A stretch of DNA of 48,613 bases from Deltaproteobacteria bacterium (lineage in GTDB: Bacteria; Desulfobacterota; Desulfobaccia; Desulfobaccales; 0-14-0-80-60-11). Of the stretch, positions 31,841 through 42,222 are shown piece by piece. Location: positions 1 through 48,613 of the forward strand of contig JASEFS010000027.1 of assembly GCA_030018495.1 (NCBI GenBank), read 5' to 3'. Position numbers and translations under genes: made by a program. The notes beneath the pieces were generated by a model. That model did not search any database, was not told the DNA's origin, and saw only the letters and a list, made by a program, of their open reading frames with translations. Position 1 is the stretch's first letter. Every line of letters begins with the position of its first letter.

Positions 31841-32005
31841 GTTTTCACGCAGCCAATGCAGGGAACGAGATGTATTACTTCTGGCCAGGCCGAAGCCTGC
31901 GATCTTAAGAAAAAATTTGCTATACTCATATCATCAAAGAACATATCTGCGCAAGGAACAAGGGGCCGACTCCAGACCGCGCCGGACCCTCTGCCTTTAG
32001 ACATT

Positions 32006-32956
32006 ATGGAAGCAAAAATCAAGTTAGGGATCAGCGCCTGCCTTTTGGGGCAGGAAGTCCGCTATGACGGCGGCCACAAGCTGGACCGCTTCATTACCGG
32101 CACCTTGGGCAAGTTCGTTGATTTCGTGCCGGTATGTCCGGAAGTGGAGTGCGGCCTCAGCATCCCCCGAGAGGCCATGCGCCTGGTGGGCGACCCGGAA
32201 AATCCCCGCCTGATCACCGTCCGCAGCGGCCTGGATCATACCGACCGCATGCTCGCCTGGGCCAGGCAGCGCGTGGCGGAGCTGGAGCGGGAAGACCTCA
32301 CCGGCTTCATCTTTAAAAGCGACTCCCCTTCCAGCGGCATGGAGCGGGTCAAGGTCTACAACGACCAGGGCATGCCGCTGAAAACCGGGGTGGGCCTGTT
32401 CGCCCGGGCCTTCATGGAGCACTTTCCCCTTCTGCCCGTGGAGGAGGAGGGCCGCCTCCACGACCCCAAGCTGCGGGAGAATTTCATTGAAGCCATTTTC
32501 ACCCTGAAAAGGTGGCGGGATAACCTGGCCCAGGGACTGACTCGGCGCGGCCTGGTGAACTTTCACAGCCGCCACAAGCTCCTGCTTATGGCCCACAGCC
32601 CCAAGCACCTGCGGGACCTGGGCAAGCTCACGGCGCAACCGGACAGGCAGCCCCTGCCGGAACTTTATGAGGCGTACCAGAGACTTCTTTTGGAGGCGCT
32701 GCGCCTCAAGACCACGGTGGCCAAGAACACCAACGTGCTCCACCATCTCATGGGCTATTTCAAAAAGGACCTCAGCGCGGACGAAAAACAGGAACTTTTG
32801 GAAATTATCGAAAACTACCGGAAGGGCTACGTGCCTTTGATTGTGCCGCTGACCTTAATCAACCACTATGTGCGCAAGTACGACCAGCCTTACCTTAAAG
32901 AACAATACTATTTAAACCCCCACCCCGTTGAACTGCAATTACGCAACCACGCCTGA
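32006..32956 (+). CDS. DUF523 and DUF1722 (YbgA-like) fusion protein
   Basis: 316 residues from ATG 32006; the frame stays open upstream to 31670 but the added residues overlap the divergent gene and look non-coding. Residues about 1-145 are DUF523, with ISACLLGQEVRYDGGHK and VCPEVECGLSIPREAMRL, two Cys that may bind a metal. Residues about 165-310 are DUF1722 (YbgA): FHSRHKLLLMAHSPKHLRDLG and LMGYFKKDLSADEKQELLEII. In other bacteria DUF1722 is next to photolyase genes and the fusion is thought to have a DNA-repair or thiol role; the function is not established. A TATACT -10 box lies at about 31921-31926. Confidence 0.88.
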   Translation: MEAKIKLGISACLLGQEVRYDGGHKLDRFITGTLGKFVDFVPVCPEVECGLSIPREAMRLVGDPENPRLITVRSGLDHTDRMLAWARQRVAELEREDLTGFIFKSDSPSSGMERVKVYNDQGMPLKTGVGLFARAFMEHFPLLPVEEEGRLHDPKLRENFIEAIFTLKRWRDNLAQGLTRRGLVNFHSRHKLLLMAHSPKHLRDLGKLTAQPDRQPLPELYEAYQRLLLEALRLKTTVAKNTNVLHHLMGYFKKDLSADEKQELLEIIENYRKGYVPLIVPLTLINHYVRKYDQPYLKEQYYLNPHPVELQLRNHA

Positions 32957-32994
32957 ACCCTTGGCGCCCTTTGCACCTTGGCGAGAGGCATTTA

Positions 32995-33834
32995 TTAACT
33001 CCGCTTCTCATCAAGCAATCGGCCCAAGGCCGCCAGGTGCGCCTTCTCCTCTTCGGCAATGGCAAAGAGAGTTTCCCTGGTCTCTTCCTCCCGGCTTTTG
33101 GACGCGAAGCGCAGATACAAATCCAGCGCCTGGGTCTCCACCATCATGGCCACTTCCAGGATCTGGGGCGCGGTCTGCATATACGGCTCGTTCTTGGTCA
33201 GAAATTCTTTTACATTATAGCCGCCTTCCATAACGTCCGCGTTAACCTCCGCCTCCAGCGCGGCCATGTCCTTAGTATCAGGATTCAAGGCTTGGTAGCG
33301 CTCGAAGACCTGGCGCTGGTGGGCTGCCTCAATATGGCCCAGCCTGGTGAGGAGATTTGTCAGCTCCTGGTCCTGGGATTTCCCGGCCATGGTTTCATAA
33401 AACTTTTGAAGGGCCTTTTCCATACCGAAAGCCAAGGCCAGCATTTCGGAGGGGGTTTCATCCCCCCGCACCAGATCCAGGCTCAGCTCATAGGGTCCGG
33501 CGGCTTTGGCCCCGCGGTAGGCTTTGATGCCGCCTGCCAGGTTATAGACTTCTTTAAATCCCAGGCCGCTCATGAGTTGGGCCGCCACCCGGCTGCGCCC
33601 GCCCACCGCGCAATACACCAGGGTGGGCTTGTCTTTGTCCAATTCGTTAATTGAATCCTTAAGCTGCCCAAGAGGGATCAACCTGGCCCCGGGAATGTGG
33701 TCTTTCTCGTACTCCCAGGGCTGACGCACATCCAGCAGGGTGTAGGCGCCTTCACGATGTTCGGCGAGGTATTTTTGGGCTTCTTCCGCGTCTATGGCTT
33801 CCACAGGCGTAAAGAGCTGGCGCAATTCGATCAT
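32995..33834 (-). CDS. Rhodanese-rubrerythrin fusion protein
   Basis: 279 residues from ATG 33834 (AAGGAG 4 nt upstream). Residues about 15-110 are a rhodanese domain: LLDVRQPWEYEKDHIPGA and the active-site loop YCAVGGRSR with the persulfide-forming Cys. Residues about 130-275 are a ferritin-like rubrerythrin diiron domain: Glu in EMLALAFGMEKALQKFYE, EAAHQRQVFERY, then EVAMMVETQALDLYLRFA and EEEKAHLAALG, giving the ExxH-type ligands. No C-terminal rubredoxin is present. Rubrerythrins detoxify peroxide in anaerobes and rhodaneses handle sulfane sulfur. It sits 56 bp after the hydrogenase large-subunit gene, so it probably protects or serves that enzyme. Confidence 0.88.
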   Translation of the reverse strand: MIELRQLFTPVEAIDAEEAQKYLAEHREGAYTLLDVRQPWEYEKDHIPGARLIPLGQLKDSINELDKDKPTLVYCAVGGRSRVAAQLMSGLGFKEVYNLAGGIKAYRGAKAAGPYELSLDLVRGDETPSEMLALAFGMEKALQKFYETMAGKSQDQELTNLLTRLGHIEAAHQRQVFERYQALNPDTKDMAALEAEVNADVMEGGYNVKEFLTKNEPYMQTAPQILEVAMMVETQALDLYLRFASKSREEETRETLFAIAEEEKAHLAALGRLLDEKRS

Positions 33835-33890
33835 GGGGCTCCTTCGAATTTTTTTTGCGAAGTTTCCAAGTGTCGTCGGCAAAGTGGCAG

Positions 33891-35180
33891 CTACCGTTCG
33901 ATCTCCAGCCGCAGACAATGGGTGGCGCAGGAGATGCACGGGTCATAATTGCGGATCACCTGCTCGCACTGCCAGGTGAGGCGGTCGGTGGGCTCTTCCA
34001 GGTTCTGTGAGACATACTGCACCAGGTCCGCCTCAATGGCTTTCTGGTTTTGGGAGGTGGGCGGAACGATTTTGGCCTCTTCAATGAGCCCCTGGCCGTT
34101 CAGCCTGTAGCGATGGTAGAGGGTCCCCCGGGGCGCTTCCGTGGCGCCATGGCCCACCCCGTCCCTGGGCTCTGCCGTTATATAAGGAGCCTCGGGCCGC
34201 TCATAGTTCTCAATGAGTCGCAGCGCCTCCTCCACGGCATAAAGGATTTCCACGCTGCGCGCGATGATGCTCTTGAAAGGATTTAAGCAGGGCGGCGCGA
34301 TGCCGGCTTCCCGGGCCGCGTCCCGGGCCAGGGGCGTGAGCCGCTCGAAATTGAGATTATAGCGGGCCAGAGGGCCGACAAAGTAAGGACCCCGGTCTTT
34401 AAGGCGGGAGTGCAGGGCATGGGAATGAGGCGACTGCTCCTCGATAAAGTGCTCCTCGTATGCCGCCGCGGCGATATCCAGTCCCCGGTTAGACTTTAGT
34501 CGGCCTTTATTCATGGGATATTCTTCGGAGTGGGAGACGGAGACGAACTCGTAATCCCGTTCAAAGTCCGGGAAGGGCAGTTGCGCGGTCCAGCGCACGG
34601 TTTTAAGGGCCGCGTCCCGGGCCCACTTGAGGTCTTCGGCCAGAGGCGCGAGTTCCGCTTTTGTGGGCGTCCGGTAAAAGCCGCCCACCCGCACGTTGAT
34701 GGGATGCACCTCCCGGCCGCCGATCTTGGCCAACAGTTCATTGCCCGTTTTCTTCAACCTGAGGCCCATTTTCACCACGTCCGGGTGGTCTTTGGCCATC
34801 TTAAAGCCGTCCTGGTAGCCCAGAAAGTCCGGAGCATGGAGCAGAAAGACGTGCAGGGCGTGCGATTCCATCCACTCCCCGCAGTAAATCAGGCGGCGCA
34901 GGTCCCGGAGCGGCCCTTTAACCTTAACCCCCAGGGCGTCTTCCATGGCGTGCACCGCGCTCATCTGGTAGGCCACGGGGCAGATGCCGCAGATGCGGGC
35001 GGTGATATCCGGGGCCTCGGTGTAATGGCGCCCCTTCAGGAAAGCCTCGAAAAACCGGGGCGGCTCGAAAATGTTGAACCGGGACTCCGCCACCCGGCCG
35101 TCCTTGATGCGCAGATACAGGCGGCCTTCCCCTTCCACCCGGGCCAGGTAATCAACCTTAATGGTTCTATTCTTCGCCAT
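33891..35180 (-). CDS. hydA: [NiFe]-hydrogenase large subunit, group 3b-like (HydA)
   Basis: 429 residues from ATG 35180 (a TTG start at 35201 would add 7). The catalytic subunit holds the Ni-Fe(CN)2CO centre. The N-terminal ligand pair is Cys64/Cys67 in RICGICP, and the C-terminal pair Cys415/Cys418 in DPCISCATH. After His421 an 8-residue tail (CLRLEIER) remains, which a maturation endopeptidase would remove; no such protease gene is in the window. Length and the DPCISCATH form fit cytosolic bidirectional group 3b enzymes (HydA of sulfhydrogenase). It is the last hydrogenase gene of hydB-cNMP-hydG-hydD-hydA, separated from hydD by a 175-bp repeat-rich spacer. Confidence 0.94.
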   Translation of the reverse strand: MAKNRTIKVDYLARVEGEGRLYLRIKDGRVAESRFNIFEPPRFFEAFLKGRHYTEAPDITARICGICPVAYQMSAVHAMEDALGVKVKGPLRDLRRLIYCGEWMESHALHVFLLHAPDFLGYQDGFKMAKDHPDVVKMGLRLKKTGNELLAKIGGREVHPINVRVGGFYRTPTKAELAPLAEDLKWARDAALKTVRWTAQLPFPDFERDYEFVSVSHSEEYPMNKGRLKSNRGLDIAAAAYEEHFIEEQSPHSHALHSRLKDRGPYFVGPLARYNLNFERLTPLARDAAREAGIAPPCLNPFKSIIARSVEILYAVEEALRLIENYERPEAPYITAEPRDGVGHGATEAPRGTLYHRYRLNGQGLIEEAKIVPPTSQNQKAIEADLVQYVSQNLEEPTDRLTWQCEQVIRNYDPCISCATHCLRLEIER

Positions 35181-35355
35181 TGAATTAAGTTCAAGGTTCA
35201 AGGTTCAAAGTTCAAGGTTATTGCCTATTCATTAACTGCTGACTGCTTTGCAAAGTTCCTCAGGGCATCACCCTAAATCATAAAGCCGTAGGGCGGGAAA
35301 GCGAAGCGCATCCCGCCTTGGGCATGGCCTCTGCTTACTGCTCGCTGTTCACTGC
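35181..35355. repeat. Repeat-rich spacer between hydD and hydA
   Basis: Three repeat types lie in 175 bp. Four tandem TTCAAGGT/TTCAAAGT units sit next to hydA (35190-35220). A palindromic 30-nt sequence at 35292-35321 (GGCGGGAAAGCG...CCCGCCTTGG) recurs exactly at 39262-39291. Tandem ACTGCTC/ACTGCTT units at 35332-35365 run into the hydD stop codon and share 22 nt with 44360-44381. Such a spacer inside an operon may affect relative expression. Confidence 0.7.
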
Positions 35356-36135
35356 TCACTGCTCAAGCGTCTCCGATTGCTGACGAAAGGCTTCGGCGTT
35401 GGCGTAGAACCGGCGGTAGGCCCGGACCAGATCAGCTTCGGATTTGCCCAACCGTTCGCTGAACCAGCGCGTCAGCGACGCGGTGTTGGGCGTCTCTTTG
35501 GGCCCGAAGCAGCCGTAGCAGCCCCGGTGATAGGTGGGGCACAAGGCCCCGCAGCCGGCATGGGTTACCGGACCCAGGCACGGAACGCCGTGAGCCACCA
35601 GCACGCAGATATTGCCCCGGCGCTTGCATTCCAGGCAAACGCTGGCGCTCTCCACGTGCGGCCGCCGTCCGTGCAAAAACGCGTTAACCACTTCCAGCAA
35701 CTGGTATTTGTTCGGCGGACAGCCCTGCAGCTCCAAATCCACTTTGACGTGCTGCGCCACCGGGGTGGATTCGGCCAGGGCCTCCAAAAGCTCCGGCCTC
35801 TCGTATACCGTGGCGAGATAATCCTCGACGTCGGCAAAATTCCTGAGGGCCTGAATGCCCCCGGACGTGGCGCAGGTGCCGATGGGCAAGAGAAATTTGG
35901 ACACCAGGCGCACCTGTTTGATTTGCTCCAAATGCTCCGGGACGCTCATGGAGCCTTCCACAATGGAGAGGTCATAAGGTCCTTTGACCTTCGCCCGGGT
36001 GGCTTCCATAAAGTAGGCGATTTCCAGCCGGTCGGCCAGGGCCAGAAGTTCGTCCTCCAGGTCCAGGATGCAGAGCTGACAGCCGTCGCAGGAGGTAAAC
36101 TTCCATACCGCGAGCTTGGGTCTGGCACGAGCCAT
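35356..36135 (-). CDS. hydD: [NiFe]-hydrogenase small subunit, group 3b-like (HydD)
   Basis: 259 residues, the iron-sulfur subunit that passes electrons between HydA and the flavin subunit. The proximal cluster ligands are in [11 protein letters not shown] (about 15-24), [14 protein letters not shown] and the QGCPPNKYQ region. A Cys-rich C-terminal part ([20 protein letters not shown]-like [22 protein letters not shown]) would hold additional [4Fe-4S] clusters, as in group 3b and Mvh-type small subunits. No Tat signal is present, so the enzyme is cytosolic. It starts 1 nt after the hydG stop codon. Its own last codons (GAG CAG TGA) are part of a dispersed repeat. Confidence 0.93.
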   Translation of the reverse strand: MARARPKLAVWKFTSCDGCQLCILDLEDELLALADRLEIAYFMEATRAKVKGPYDLSIVEGSMSVPEHLEQIKQVRLVSKFLLPIGTCATSGGIQALRNFADVEDYLATVYERPELLEALAESTPVAQHVKVDLELQGCPPNKYQLLEVVNAFLHGRRPHVESASVCLECKRRGNICVLVAHGVPCLGPVTHAGCGALCPTYHRGCYGCFGPKETPNTASLTRWFSERLGKSEADLVRAYRRFYANAEAFRQQSETLEQ

Positions 36136-36136
36136 A

Positions 36137-36994
36137 TCAAACTTCCCGTTTTTCGAACCAGTCTTTAATTAGGGCGTAGGAGTATACCGGCCCGTCTTTA
36201 CAGATAAAATGCGGCCCCAACTGGCAGTGGCCGCAAAACCCGATGCCGCACTTCATGGCGCGTTCCATGGAGATAAAGATGTTTTCCTCCTTCACCCCCC
36301 GTTTCAGGAATTCCTGCACCACATAGCGCATCATGACGCCCGGCCCGCATACGAGCGCGGTGGTGTGGTAGGGGTCGAACCTGGCCCGGGGGATGATGTT
36401 GGTGACCACGCCCACATTGCTCCGCCATTCCGGGGTGGCGCTGTCCACGGTGACGCGCACCCGCAGGTCGAAGCGCCCCCGCCAAATCATCAATTCCTGC
36501 TGGTAAAGCATATCGTACGGCGTCCGGGCGCCGTAAATGACCTCCACATTGCCGTAGGCGGTTCGGTTGTTCATGACATGGTAGATAGCCGGCCTTAGCG
36601 GGGCCAGCCCCAGGCCGCCGGCCACAATAATCACGTCATTGCCTTCCGCCCGGCTGACCGGCCAGGAGGTGCCGAAGGGGCCGCGTACCCCGATCTGCCC
36701 CCCTTTGCGCAGCCCGCATAACGCCTTGGTCACCGCGCCTACGGCCCTGATGGTGTGCACCAGAGGGAGAGGCGCGGCCGGATCGCCGCTGATGGAAATG
36801 GGCACCTCCCCCACCCCGAAAGCGGTCAGCATATTGAACTGGCCCGGAGCAAAAGCAAAGTCTTCGTCTCCCGCGAGAGGCATCATGGTCAGGGTGAAAG
36901 TGTCAGCGGTTTCCTTAACCCGCTTCTCCACCCGGAACACGCGGGGAAGCATGGGCTCGGCGCCGACGGCAAATTGTCGGGAATTAGACGCCAT
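36137..36994 (-). CDS. hydG: Hydrogenase FAD/NAD(P)-binding subunit (HydG)
   Basis: 285 residues of the ferredoxin-NADP reductase fold related to sulfhydrogenase gamma and anaerobic sulfite reductase B. The FAD domain (about 15-110) includes [23 protein letters not shown]; the NAD(P) domain (about 115-240) includes [20 protein letters not shown] and [12 protein letters not shown]-terminal Cys motif ([15 protein letters not shown], then [10 protein letters not shown]) binds a [2Fe-2S] cluster. It would carry electrons between NAD(P)H and the hydrogenase. It overlaps the preceding cyclic-nucleotide-binding gene by 11 bp and runs into hydD with a 1-nt gap, so they are co-translated. Confidence 0.92.
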   Translation of the reverse strand: MASNSRQFAVGAEPMLPRVFRVEKRVKETADTFTLTMMPLAGDEDFAFAPGQFNMLTAFGVGEVPISISGDPAAPLPLVHTIRAVGAVTKALCGLRKGGQIGVRGPFGTSWPVSRAEGNDVIIVAGGLGLAPLRPAIYHVMNNRTAYGNVEVIYGARTPYDMLYQQELMIWRGRFDLRVRVTVDSATPEWRSNVGVVTNIIPRARFDPYHTTALVCGPGVMMRYVVQEFLKRGVKEENIFISMERAMKCGIGFCGHCQLGPHFICKDGPVYSYALIKDWFEKREV

Positions 36995-37442
36995 GGATGA
37001 TGTCCAGCAATTGCAGCTTCAGCGACCTGAAATGGCGCGCCATGCAGCCGGTGAAACGTTTGAGCAGTTCATAGCCCAGTTCATGGTCTTCTTCACAGGC
37101 CCGCCTCAGACAATCAACGTTTAAGGCGATGGTGCGGACGATCACCATGGCCCGGGCGTCGAAATTCCATTGATAGGGCGGCGGCAGGCCGACCCAACCC
37201 AGGACGTCGCCTTCCTGCCGGGTTTGGATGGTTATCGGTCCCCGCCTGGAGGTGTAAATCTCCATAGCCACCTGACCTGATCTGATCAGGAAAAACTCCT
37301 TGGCTTCTTCGCCCTCCCGGAAAAGAAACTGACCCGCGGTGAACTGCCTCACTTGGGCGCATGCGGCCAGCGTCTTGAGATGATGGGGCGCCAGCCCTTC
37401 CAAAAAAGGATGTTCTGCCAGGAGCTGCTCCAGGGATTCCAT
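36984..37442 (-). CDS. Cyclic-nucleotide-binding domain protein in hydrogenase operon
   Basis: 152 residues consisting of one CRP-type cNMP-binding domain (about 10-130): FLEGLAPHHLKTLAACAQVRQF, GQFLFREGEEAKEFFLIRSG and GDVLGWVGLPPPY. No helix-turn-helix follows, so it is not a transcription factor of the usual CRP kind. The canonical phosphate-cassette Arg is not clear: the cassette reads GDVLGWVGL rather than GExFGExALL...R, so ligand binding may be altered or lost. Similar stand-alone domains occur in group 3b hydrogenase operons of other anaerobes. It lies between hydB and hydG, overlapping hydG by 11 bp; an allosteric or scaffolding role is inferred. Confidence 0.87.
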   Translation of the reverse strand: MESLEQLLAEHPFLEGLAPHHLKTLAACAQVRQFTAGQFLFREGEEAKEFFLIRSGQVAMEIYTSRRGPITIQTRQEGDVLGWVGLPPPYQWNFDARAMVIVRTIALNVDCLRRACEEDHELGYELLKRFTGCMARHFRSLKLQLLDIIHGV

Positions 37443-37498
37443 CTTGTCATCCTCTTTCTTTATAGTGCTCTAATCTAAACCCGGCGAAGACGCTCAGC

Positions 37499-38641
37499 TT
37501 ATCCGCCGCTGCCCCGCTTCTCTCCGTCCCTTTCCCGAATGGCCGCGGCCTCCTCGGTTATATCGATGGCCACCGGGCACCAGGTGATGCAGCGCCCGCA
37601 GCCCACGCAGCCGAAGCAGCCGAACTGGTCCAGCCAGGTGGCCAACTTGTGGGTCAGCCACTGGCGGTAGCGGGACAGGGGACTGGAGCGGACGCTGCCG
37701 CCGTGAATGTAGGAAAAATCCAGGGTGAAACAGACCTGCATATGGCGGCGGCGTTCGGCCGACTCCCCGTTTAAATCAAAAAAGTCTTGATAAGTGTGGC
37801 AAAAGCAGGTGGGGCAAACCATGGTGCAGTTGCCGCAGGTGAGGCAGCGGCTCGCCACATCATCCCAGCGCGGGTGTTCATAATTGCGGTACAAAAGCTC
37901 CTTGAGCCCGTCTGTGTCCAGCTGCCGCCCCATGCTTGAAGCCGCCTTATCCATCGCCCGGTCGGCCGCGGTAATCTCCGCCTGCTCCGCAAGACGGTGG
38001 GCCACCCCGGCCAGCAGTTCCGCACCCCTGGGAGTTCCCGTTTCCGCTACGAAATAATGGCTGCCGTTGTCCAGGACTTCCGTGAGAGCCAGGTCAAAGC
38101 CGAAGGTGGCCCGGGGGCCGGTGCCCATCGAAGCGCAGAAGCAGGTCCCTCCCGGCTGGGTGCAGTTAACCGCGACAACCAGGGCCTGGGAGCGACGGGC
38201 CGCATAGGTGGGATCAACATAATTCCCTCTCAGGAATACCCGGTCCAGAACTTCGATGGCCTGGATATCACAGGCGCGCACTCCGATAAAGGCAAAGGGA
38301 GGGGAATCCGCCGGAATTATGGCCAAATCCCAGGCATCCCCCCGGCGCCGGGACTTCCAGACGCGTTGGTTGGGGGGGAAGAGAAACTGTTTCCAGGAGT
38401 GCTGCCCCACGCCGTAGCCGAAAAACGCGTCATCGCCGCGCTTCTCCAGGCGATAGACGCCGCCCTCCTGCCTGTCGGTCCAGCCGACGGGGAGATCGGC
38501 CGCGGACGCCAGGGGAGCATAGACGAACTCCCCCTCCACGATTCTCGGGCCGATGACGTTGTAATTCTGCTCTTTCAGGCGGGCCAACAGGGAATGAAAA
38601 CCCTGAGGGGAAAGGAAATATTTTTCGGTTGCTTTTGCCAT
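37499..38641 (-). CDS. hydB: Hydrogenase iron-sulfur subunit (HydB, sulfhydrogenase beta-like)
   Basis: 380 residues. The N-terminal 250 residues match the HydB / anaerobic sulfite reductase A family ([39 protein letters not shown]). Two [4Fe-4S] ferredoxin motifs follow: [16 protein letters not shown] and [15 protein letters not shown]. It transfers electrons between the flavin subunit and further acceptors and may reduce polysulfide in group 3b enzymes. It is the first gene of the operon; a very good sigma-70 promoter (TTGACA-N17-TATATT) lies 66-94 bp upstream of the ATG. It is followed after 56 bp by the cNMP-binding gene. Confidence 0.92.
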   Translation of the reverse strand: MAKATEKYFLSPQGFHSLLARLKEQNYNVIGPRIVEGEFVYAPLASAADLPVGWTDRQEGGVYRLEKRGDDAFFGYGVGQHSWKQFLFPPNQRVWKSRRRGDAWDLAIIPADSPPFAFIGVRACDIQAIEVLDRVFLRGNYVDPTYAARRSQALVVAVNCTQPGGTCFCASMGTGPRATFGFDLALTEVLDNGSHYFVAETGTPRGAELLAGVAHRLAEQAEITAADRAMDKAASSMGRQLDTDGLKELLYRNYEHPRWDDVASRCLTCGNCTMVCPTCFCHTYQDFFDLNGESAERRRHMQVCFTLDFSYIHGGSVRSSPLSRYRQWLTHKLATWLDQFGCFGCVGCGRCITWCPVAIDITEEAAAIRERDGEKRGSGG

Positions 38642-38706
38642 TATTGGCCCGATTTGAATTTGTGGGAAAAGTTCTAGCGAAAAAAAAGAGGGCTGGAACT
38701 GCCGTC

Positions 38707-38735
38707 AATATAAGGCCGGCCCTTACCCCTGTCAA
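38707..38735 (-). promoter_or_regulatory. Sigma-70 promoter of the hydrogenase operon
   Basis: On the minus strand TTGACA (38730-38735) and TATATT (38707-38712) are separated by exactly 17 bp. Transcription would start near 38700, leaving a leader of about 60 nt before hydB. The near-consensus boxes suggest strong basal expression. Confidence 0.7.
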
Positions 38736-38802
38736 GCTAAAGGCCTAGACGGTCCCCAGGTGATTTCTTTAAATAATAAACTGAATTACTTAAGGTTTTT
38801 CC

Positions 38803-38836
38803 AAAAAAAAAGCCCCCCGCAGCGGGCGAGAGGCTT
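38803..38836 (-). terminator. Rho-independent terminator after the amtB operon
   Basis: Read on the minus strand: a GC-rich hairpin (AAGCC...GGCTT outer stem, CCCGC-T-GCGGG core) followed by nine Ts at 38803-38811. It ends the amtB-glnK-porin-small protein transcript and insulates the hydrogenase promoter just downstream. Confidence 0.8.
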
Positions 38837-38886
38837 GCCGTTTTCAGCGAATTCAAATCAGGGGTGAACTCTGTCGCTCTCAGATG

Positions 38887-39216
38887 CTATTGGTATTTCT
38901 TGGGAATGGCATGGTGCGGCAGCTTGGGCACCGGCGGCGCTTCCGGCTCGTACTTGAGGCCGTAGGCCGGCAGGTCATAAACCTTGGGGTTAAGCTTGCC
39001 CATCAGCTCCATTTCCTCTTTGCTCAAAATCCGCACCGCGCCGTACTCATCCACGATGGCGAATTTTTCTCCCCGGGCCAGACAGCTCTTCACGGTTTCC
39101 TGGCCCCGCAACTCTTCCTTGGAGATGCAGATGAGTTTTTCCGCCCAGGCTCCCGAGGCGCAGAAAACCAGGACCATTGCCGCCAACATCAGGCCTGCCG
39201 CTGCTTTTGCCTTCAT
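38887..39216 (-). CDS. Small secreted protein at the end of the amtB operon
   Basis: 109 residues from ATG 39216, with GGAGG 7 nt upstream; the frame extends to 39306 but only this start gives a signal peptide (MKAKAAAGLMLAAMVLVFCA, then SGAWA cleavage site). The mature protein of about 84 residues has two Cys (LICISKEELRGQETVKSC) and a proline-rich tail (APPVPKLPHHAIPKKYQ). I do not recognise a domain. It follows the porin gene by 114 bp and precedes the terminator, so it belongs to the ammonium-transport operon. A periplasmic or outer-membrane partner of the porin is conceivable. Confidence 0.7.
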   Translation of the reverse strand: MKAKAAAGLMLAAMVLVFCASGAWAEKLICISKEELRGQETVKSCLARGEKFAIVDEYGAVRILSKEEMELMGKLNPKVYDLPAYGLKYEPEAPPVPKLPHHAIPKKYQ

Positions 39217-39261
39217 TTGGTTTCCTCCATATTCCTTGCTTTTAAAGATGATTTCTTTGTA

Positions 39262-39291
39262 GGCGGGAAAGCGAAGCGCATCCCGCCTTGG
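39262..39291. repeat. 30-nt palindromic dispersed repeat, second copy
   Basis: Identical over 30 nt to 35292-35321. The ends GGCGGG and CCCGCC pair around a core containing AGCGAAGCGC. This copy lies in the 114-bp gap between the porin and the small secreted protein gene, as the other lies between hydD and hydA. Both copies are in the same orientation, inside operons. Confidence 0.75.
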
Positions 39292-39330
39292 TTGCATATG
39301 AACCATGGGAACTGCTTAAAAGATAATCCA

Positions 39331-40212
39331 TCAGAATGACGCCGCCACGGTGACCCCGCCCAGCACGTGGTTATGGTTGTTGTCCCAAGACAGGTTGCGG
39401 ATGACAAAGGTCGAGTCGCCGCCCAAGGCATACCAGTAAATGATCTTGGGCGAGACGGTGATGTGCTTGGTCACCGGGAAATTCACTGCGGCCCTGAGTT
39501 GGCCGGCATGGAGCCCCCGGTATTTGCCGCCGTCCGGAGTCGGGAAAACCGCGGTGTCGTCAGACAACTCCGCACTCCAACTGGCGTACAGGTCCAGAGA
39601 GGCCCCGGCAAAGGGCAGATTGAAGCTCCGGGTCAGGTACCATTCCAGATACCAGCCGGGAAAATGCGACACCTCCCGGAACGCCGCGAAGCCCACGCCC
39701 ACGTCGATCTTGGGAATCTTGTAGCCGACGGCCCCGAAAATCTCGAAGGAATCATCGGTGGAGTTGTTGCCGTCCAGGGCATAATAGATCATGCCTCCGG
39801 TCACCGAGAAGTCCTTGAACAACTCCCGGCTGTACGATACGGTAAAATCCGTTTCATTCCACTTGGGGTTATTGCGGTTGGCGACGATGCCGAAGGGATT
39901 TTTTTCATTTGTGTCGAAATTGCCCCAGATGTTGGCGGCAAAGCCCTTATAGCTCACCGTCACCGACGGCTGAAACACCGCGCTGTCCCGGCTGAAGGCT
40001 ATACCCCGAAATACGTACTGGCTCAAAACGTCCATGGATAAATTGAAGCTCGGCCTCTCTTCAGCCTTGGCCGCTTCAGCTTCCTTAATTTTTGCAGCCT
40101 CTTCAGGGGTCACCTCTTCAGCCTGAGCCGCGAGCGGGAATAATGTCATTGTCAGCCCCAGAATCAGTCCGAGCAAGAGAGCTCGTGGGGTATTTGCAAT
40201 TGTCCTGGCCAT
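39331..40212 (-). CDS. TorF-family putative porin (Gcw_chp type)
   Basis: 293 residues. A signal peptide (LLLGLILGLTMTLFPLAAQA) precedes a short helical stretch rich in Ala/Glu/Lys (about 32-52). Residues 53-293 are alternating beta strands ending in Phe, typical of an outer-membrane barrel. The segment VLSQYVFRGIAFSRDSAVFQP is the hallmark of the TorF/Gcw_chp putative-porin family, and YLEWYLTRSFNLPFAG fits its middle part. These porins are often encoded beside amtB and glnK, as here, so a role in passage of small nitrogenous solutes is inferred. It is 124 bp downstream of glnK and shares its transcript. Confidence 0.85.
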   Translation of the reverse strand: MARTIANTPRALLLGLILGLTMTLFPLAAQAEEVTPEEAAKIKEAEAAKAEERPSFNLSMDVLSQYVFRGIAFSRDSAVFQPSVTVSYKGFAANIWGNFDTNEKNPFGIVANRNNPKWNETDFTVSYSRELFKDFSVTGGMIYYALDGNNSTDDSFEIFGAVGYKIPKIDVGVGFAAFREVSHFPGWYLEWYLTRSFNLPFAGASLDLYASWSAELSDDTAVFPTPDGGKYRGLHAGQLRAAVNFPVTKHITVSPKIIYWYALGGDSTFVIRNLSWDNNHNHVLGGVTVAASF

Positions 40213-40336
40213 ACCGACTTCTCCTTTGTAGATTTAGCCGATCTTGTTACGAATCAGTTCAAGTGTCTGCTGGACGAGCGGCTTCGCAGTTCCTGCCGGA
40301 AGGCTTAACCAATCAGGTTTCTTCTGCGAAGCATGA

Positions 40337-41906
<1,570 letters not shown>

Positions 41907-42222
41907 GAATCATCCCTCCCTGTGAGGAAAAAAAATTAGATAAATACTCCTCATAGAGAAGGCAATCTGTGTGCCATTTAATATAATGAAATATTACAAT
42001 GACTTATAAAATATGGCAATATAATATATTTACATTATTGTATATTTTATCTTTCACATTATTACAAATATGTTATTTAGAAAATTTTGCCTTCAGATTT
42101 ATAATATTGTTTTACAATTATGTATTAATGAGCAGTAAGACGCTTTTCAGCAGGCAGGAGAACGCTTGGACCGGAGCGGCAAGGCTCATCTGTTAGCGGC
42201 GATGGACATTATTGTCGTTTGC
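41907..42222. other. AT-rich intergenic region upstream of amtB
   Basis: 316 bp. The minus-strand sigma-54 promoter of amtB is at 41961-41976. The stretch 41977-42140 is extremely AT-rich and could be a bendable segment between promoter and upstream activator sites; no clear NtrC-type dyad was found. A hydrophobic 65-codon reading (41999-42196, plus strand) is most likely an artefact of composition. No terminator is evident for the DegT gene ending at 42223. Confidence 0.55.
41961..41976 (-). promoter_or_regulatory. Sigma-54 promoter of amtB
   Basis: Minus strand TGGCACACAGATTGCC: it matches TGGCAYRN4TTGCW at every defined position but the last (C for A/T), with GG and GC exactly 10 bp apart. 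Transcription would start near 41950, about 44 nt before the ATG. This is the expected promoter class for amtB-glnK under nitrogen limitation. Confidence 0.85.

Noticed and set aside
31670-32005. N-terminal extension of the DUF523/DUF1722 protein
   Set aside because: It overlaps the divergent DegT gene, contains the likely promoter (TATACT) and has no similarity to the family, which starts at the KLGISACLLG region.
41999-42196. Hydrophobic 65-codon plus-strand frame upstream of amtB
   Set aside because: Composition artefact of very AT-rich DNA (Ile/Leu/Phe codons); no ribosome binding site and no homologous pattern.
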